NCBI GenBank assembly: GCA_017544745.1 | Contig: JAFYDO010000240.1 | Location: 1-8,161 of the forward strand | Reading direction: 5' to 3' | From: Treponema sp. | Lineage (GTDB): Bacteria > Spirochaetota > Spirochaetia > Treponematales > Treponemataceae | Length of the DNA stretch: 8,161 bases | In this document: positions 6,401-8,161 of the stretch, one piece after another | Numbering within the stretch: the first letter of the stretch is position 1 | Layout: every line of letters begins with the position of its first letter | Notes under the pieces: generated by a model | What the model saw: the letters and a program-made list of their open reading frames with translations, nothing else | What the model was told of the DNA's origin: nothing | Database searches by the model: none | Translations under genes and position numbers: made by a program

Positions 6401-7921
6401 CTTGATGCTGTAACTGCCGATCAGGTTGATGAAATCCTGCGTGCTAAAAACCGAATGTACACACTCATTAAGATTGACGAAGGAAGTAACCTTGGTGCTG
6501 TACGAATCCGTATTCGTTCTCTTATAGCCGCTGTAAAAGCCCGCCGCAGAAATAACGTAAAACGAAGCTATAAATCATCTGCTTACCAGCGCGTTGTGTT
6601 TACCGAAGAAATGAAGTATACACACACAATTATTGCGCCGCAGATGTCGCCAATACATTTCCGTTTGATTAAACGCGCCTTTGAATCTGCAGGCTACAAT
6701 CTTGTTGTGCTTGATTCTGTAGATCCTAAGGCTGTAGATGCAGGTTTGCGCTATGTAAATAACGATGCCTGCTATCCTTCGATTATTGTTGCAGGCCAGA
6801 TGATGGCAGCACTCGAAAGCGGTAAGTATGACCTTGAGCATGTAAGTCTTTTGATTTCTCAGACAGGCGGTGGCTGCCGTGCAACAAATTATATCGGCTT
6901 TATCCGCCGTGCGTTAAATGATGCGGGTTGGGGACATATTCCTGTAATAAGCCTTAGTGCACTTGGACTTGAAGAAAACCCTGGCTTTAAGCTTTCTGTT
7001 TCCCTTATCGATAAGCTTGTAAAAGCCTGTATGATTGGCGATGTATTTATGCGCGTGCTTTACAGAGTTCGTCCTTACGAAGCTGTACCTGGCAGTGCTA
7101 ACCAACTTTACGAACAGTGGAATGATAAAGCAGAAGCCTTCCTTAAGCTTGGTGCCGGCTGGTCTGGTTATCACAAGCTTCTTAAGGGAATTGTACGCGA
7201 CTTTGATAATCTGCCGCTCAAACCGGTAAAAAAGCCTCGCGTAGGTGTTGTTGGAGAAATCCTTGTAAAATTCCATCCTACTGCAAACAATCATATTGTT
7301 GAGACAATAGAAAAAGAAGGCGCAGAATGTGTAATGCCGGATCTTGCAGACTTTTTCTTCTATTCATTCTCGGTTGATATTATACGACATAAAGATCTTA
7401 AGTTTCCGCGCAAAAAGGAACGAAATGCAAAGCTTCTTATATGGGCGCTGGAGCTTTACCGCAGCCAGATGAAGCGTTACCTTAGAAGGAGCCGTCGTTT
7501 TGACCCACCTTCATCTATTTACGAAATGATGAAAGGTGTCGATGATATAGTACAGCTTGGAAATCAGACCGGAGAAGGCTGGTTCCTTACTGCAGAAATG
7601 GTAGAGCTTATACACGAGGGTGCACCAAGCATTGCCTGTGTTCAGCCGTTTGCATGTCTTCCTAACCATGTTACCGGAAAGGGTATGATTAAGGAGCTCA
7701 GACGACGATTCCCTTCTGCAAATATCAGTGCCATTGACTATGACCCTGGTAGCTCAGAAGTAAATCAGCTCAACCGTCTTAAGCTTTTGCTTTCTAATGC
7801 ACCGGTCGGAAAACATCCTGACGAACAGGCCGACGGTATGATAAAATTACAGGATGGTTCTCTTGTTAAAGGAGAAATAAGCAGAGCAGAGGGTGCTACC
7901 GATGTAGATCCTGCAGAGTAG
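3410..7921 (+). CDS. Giant fused acyl-CoA dehydratase activase (tandem BadF/HgdC ATPase) with DUF2229/HgdB-like iron-sulfur reductase lobes
   Basis: This 1503-residue protein belongs to the BadF/BadG/BcrA/HgdC family: ATPases whose [4Fe-4S] cluster drives one low-potential electron into 2-hydroxyacyl-CoA dehydratases, benzoyl-CoA reductases or related double-cubane proteins. ATPase domain 1 (about 12-270) has GIDIGSTTVK, ELGGEDAK and cluster cysteines C139 (NGTCAGGTG) and C178 (ARCGVF). Domain 2 (about 341-600) repeats this: GLDSGSTTTK, DIGGQDMK, C467 (NEACSSGCG) and C506 (SRCTVF). A four-cysteine linker follows (C642, C645, C649, C671). The DUF2229-like lobe (about 731-1050) carries C780 (SVCYPGK), C805, C822 and C996 (FGCGLD). 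A second lobe (about 1066-1480) carries C1121 (DACYP), C1156 (GGGCRATN), C1410 and C1416 (ACVQPFACLPNH). There is no signal peptide or membrane helix, so it is cytoplasmic. The ATG at 3410 is the only start that keeps the first nucleotide-binding loop with a normal lead, although it lacks a Shine-Dalgarno sequence. Length suits the known fused activase-related family of about 1400-1500 residues, which to my knowledge has no established substrate. Confidence 0.93.
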   Translation: MDLTESTAILPVRIGIDIGSTTVKVAILDENDKLIYGDYQRHRADIRNTIIVVVNKALDFLEKQCKEGASQTVTVKVTGSGGLSVSQWLNVPFVQEVIAATTSVKKLIPETDVVIELGGEDAKITYFKGGVEQRMNGTCAGGTGAFVDQMAALLETDAMGLNELAKGAQQIYPIAARCGVFAKTDIQPLINEGARREDIAASIFQAVVSQTISGLACGKPIRGNVAFLGGPLHFLDQLRQRFIETLKLKPEEIIVPEDSQLFVASGCAFSAERSFTGEASNYKFPTIQEFRDSLKNLVGAELSEVQRLEPLFKNQAELDEFEVRHSEQKAKRGDLDKTHGPVFLGLDSGSTTTKAVLIDKDGRIIWNFYAHNQGNPVELAVKVLKDLYAKLPEDVYIARSVSTGYGEALFQAALGVDAGEVETITHFRAANFFVPGVEFLLDIGGQDMKALRMKDGAIVSIQLNEACSSGCGSFLDNFANTMGMDVKEFGKIALMAQKPVDLGSRCTVFMNSRVKQAQKEGASVADIAAGLSYSVIKNALFKVIKLRKASDIGSKVVVQGGTFFNDAILRAFEKIAGVEVYRPDVAGLMGAYGSALIALDQWEDLMMPKPGEPEGTVHDVRSNIAKLEDLEKFKVSLDLKRCGKCQNNCLLTINTFSTGDQKRTFITGNRCEKGAELEDENKSKIIDASNKSSSALDDDAGPLPNLFAWKTKRLFHYVPRKPEDAPLGDVGIPRVLNMYENYPLWFTFFNELGFRVLLSQRSSRNVYEKGLETIPSESVCYPGKISHGHVESLLQRGIKFIFYPCAPYERIEDKGAGNHYNCPIVTSYPEVLRNNIDVLRQDSSILFMDPFLPIYDKAALAERLTEELLPKFPSLSKEKIHEALEKAWAEQEQFKLDVQRAGEEALEEVITKGGSGIVLAGRPYHLDPEINHGIPEMINGLGLAVFTEDSLAHLGKIERPLRIVDQWTYHNRLYRAAQFVAEMPDLELVQLTSFGCGLDAVTADQVDEILRAKNRMYTLIKIDEGSNLGAVRIRIRSLIAAVKARRRNNVKRSYKSSAYQRVVFTEEMKYTHTIIAPQMSPIHFRLIKRAFESAGYNLVVLDSVDPKAVDAGLRYVNNDACYPSIIVAGQMMAALESGKYDLEHVSLLISQTGGGCRATNYIGFIRRALNDAGWGHIPVISLSALGLEENPGFKLSVSLIDKLVKACMIGDVFMRVLYRVRPYEAVPGSANQLYEQWNDKAEAFLKLGAGWSGYHKLLKGIVRDFDNLPLKPVKKPRVGVVGEILVKFHPTANNHIVETIEKEGAECVMPDLADFFFYSFSVDIIRHKDLKFPRKKERNAKLLIWALELYRSQMKRYLRRSRRFDPPSSIYEMMKGVDDIVQLGNQTGEGWFLTAEMVELIHEGAPSIACVQPFACLPNHVTGKGMIKELRRRFPSANISAIDYDPGSSEVNQLNRLKLLLSNAPVGKHPDEQADGMIKLQDGSLVKGEISRAEGATDVDPAE

Positions 7922-7927
7922 GGGAAG
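7921..7927 (+). promoter_or_regulatory. Ribosome binding site overlapping the activase stop codon
   Basis: GGGGAAG begins on the last base of the upstream TAG. It lies four bases before the ATG at 7932 and seven before the adjacent in-frame ATG at 7935. Either start would work; the difference is one methionine. Confidence 0.5.
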
Positions 7928-7931
7928 TGTT

Positions 7932-8161
7932 ATGATGAAAAACTTGAAAAGGAAAATTATTGCGGGACTTGTCCTGTTAATGACTTTTTCTCCATTGTTT
8001 GCGGCTTATAATTCCTGGGGTATTCCAGATTCTTCCGAAATTAGAAAGGGCCTGGTAGAACGCTGGTTTGAAGCCTCGCTTGATGATGTACGCATGAACC
8101 TTCCGGAGATTTATGATAACAATGCCGGAGAAAAGTTTCAGGTTCGCCTGGAAGAATCAGA
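7932..8161 (+). CDS. Secreted or periplasmic protein of unknown function (amino-terminal part, runs off the window)
   Basis: Seventy-six codons are visible with no stop. The start is a textbook signal peptide: basic MMKNLKRK, hydrophobic core IIAGLVLLMTF, then SPLFAA, with likely cleavage after LFA or FAA just before YNSWGIPDSSEIR. No cysteine follows the core, so it is not a lipoprotein. The mature part is charged and probably helical (EIRKGLVERWF, then a stretch rich in D, E and R). I do not recognise the family. It begins 10 bases after the giant activase gene with its ribosome binding site touching that stop codon, so it is very probably in the same transcript. An exported product next to a cytoplasmic, oxygen-sensitive enzyme does not suggest a shared pathway, so co-transcription may be only positional. 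Confidence 0.75.
   Translation, partial: MMKNLKRKIIAGLVLLMTFSPLFAAYNSWGIPDSSEIRKGLVERWFEASLDDVRMNLPEIYDNNAGEKFQVRLEES

Noticed and set aside
3410..7921. Possibility that the 1503-codon frame is an artefact of joining two or three separate genes
   Set aside because: The frame is continuous with uniform codon use and ordered domains, and fused proteins of this size are known in the family. No sign of a frameshift or missing stop was found.

Overview
The window looks like part of a spirochaete chromosome, most probably a Treponema-like anaerobe. The reasons are the moderate, AT-leaning composition, the pairing of a membrane class III nucleotide cyclase with a very large fused activase/dehydratase-type iron-sulfur protein, and the character of the partial genes at both ends. 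The genus is inferred from protein character, not from a marker gene.

Layout: positions 1-73 hold the first 24 codons of a leftward gene that reads like the amino terminus of a MurJ/MviN-type membrane protein. An 88-base divergent gap (74-161) carries a possible sigma-70 promoter and a strong ribosome binding site for the rightward genes. Four rightward genes follow almost without gaps: a two-pass membrane adenylate/guanylate cyclase (162-1859); a single-pass membrane protein with long coiled coils and no recognised function, whose start lies inside the cyclase gene (1838-3373); a 1503-residue protein that joins two BadF/HgdC-type ATPase domains, a four-cysteine linker and two dehydratase-like iron-sulfur lobes (3410-7921); and the first 76 codons of a secreted protein of unknown function (7932 to the window edge).

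The cyclase and coiled-coil genes overlap and are probably translationally coupled, which suggests a shared envelope-sensing or signalling role. The 1503-residue protein is the most interesting item. By homology it should use ATP hydrolysis to push a low-potential electron from one [4Fe-4S] cluster onto clusters in its own carboxy-terminal half, with activator and target in one chain. Its substrate cannot be read from the sequence. The secreted-protein gene begins 10 bases after it and is probably in the same transcript.

No RNA gene, mobile element, CRISPR array, significant repeat or convincing terminator was seen. There is no stretch over 300 bases without a gene.
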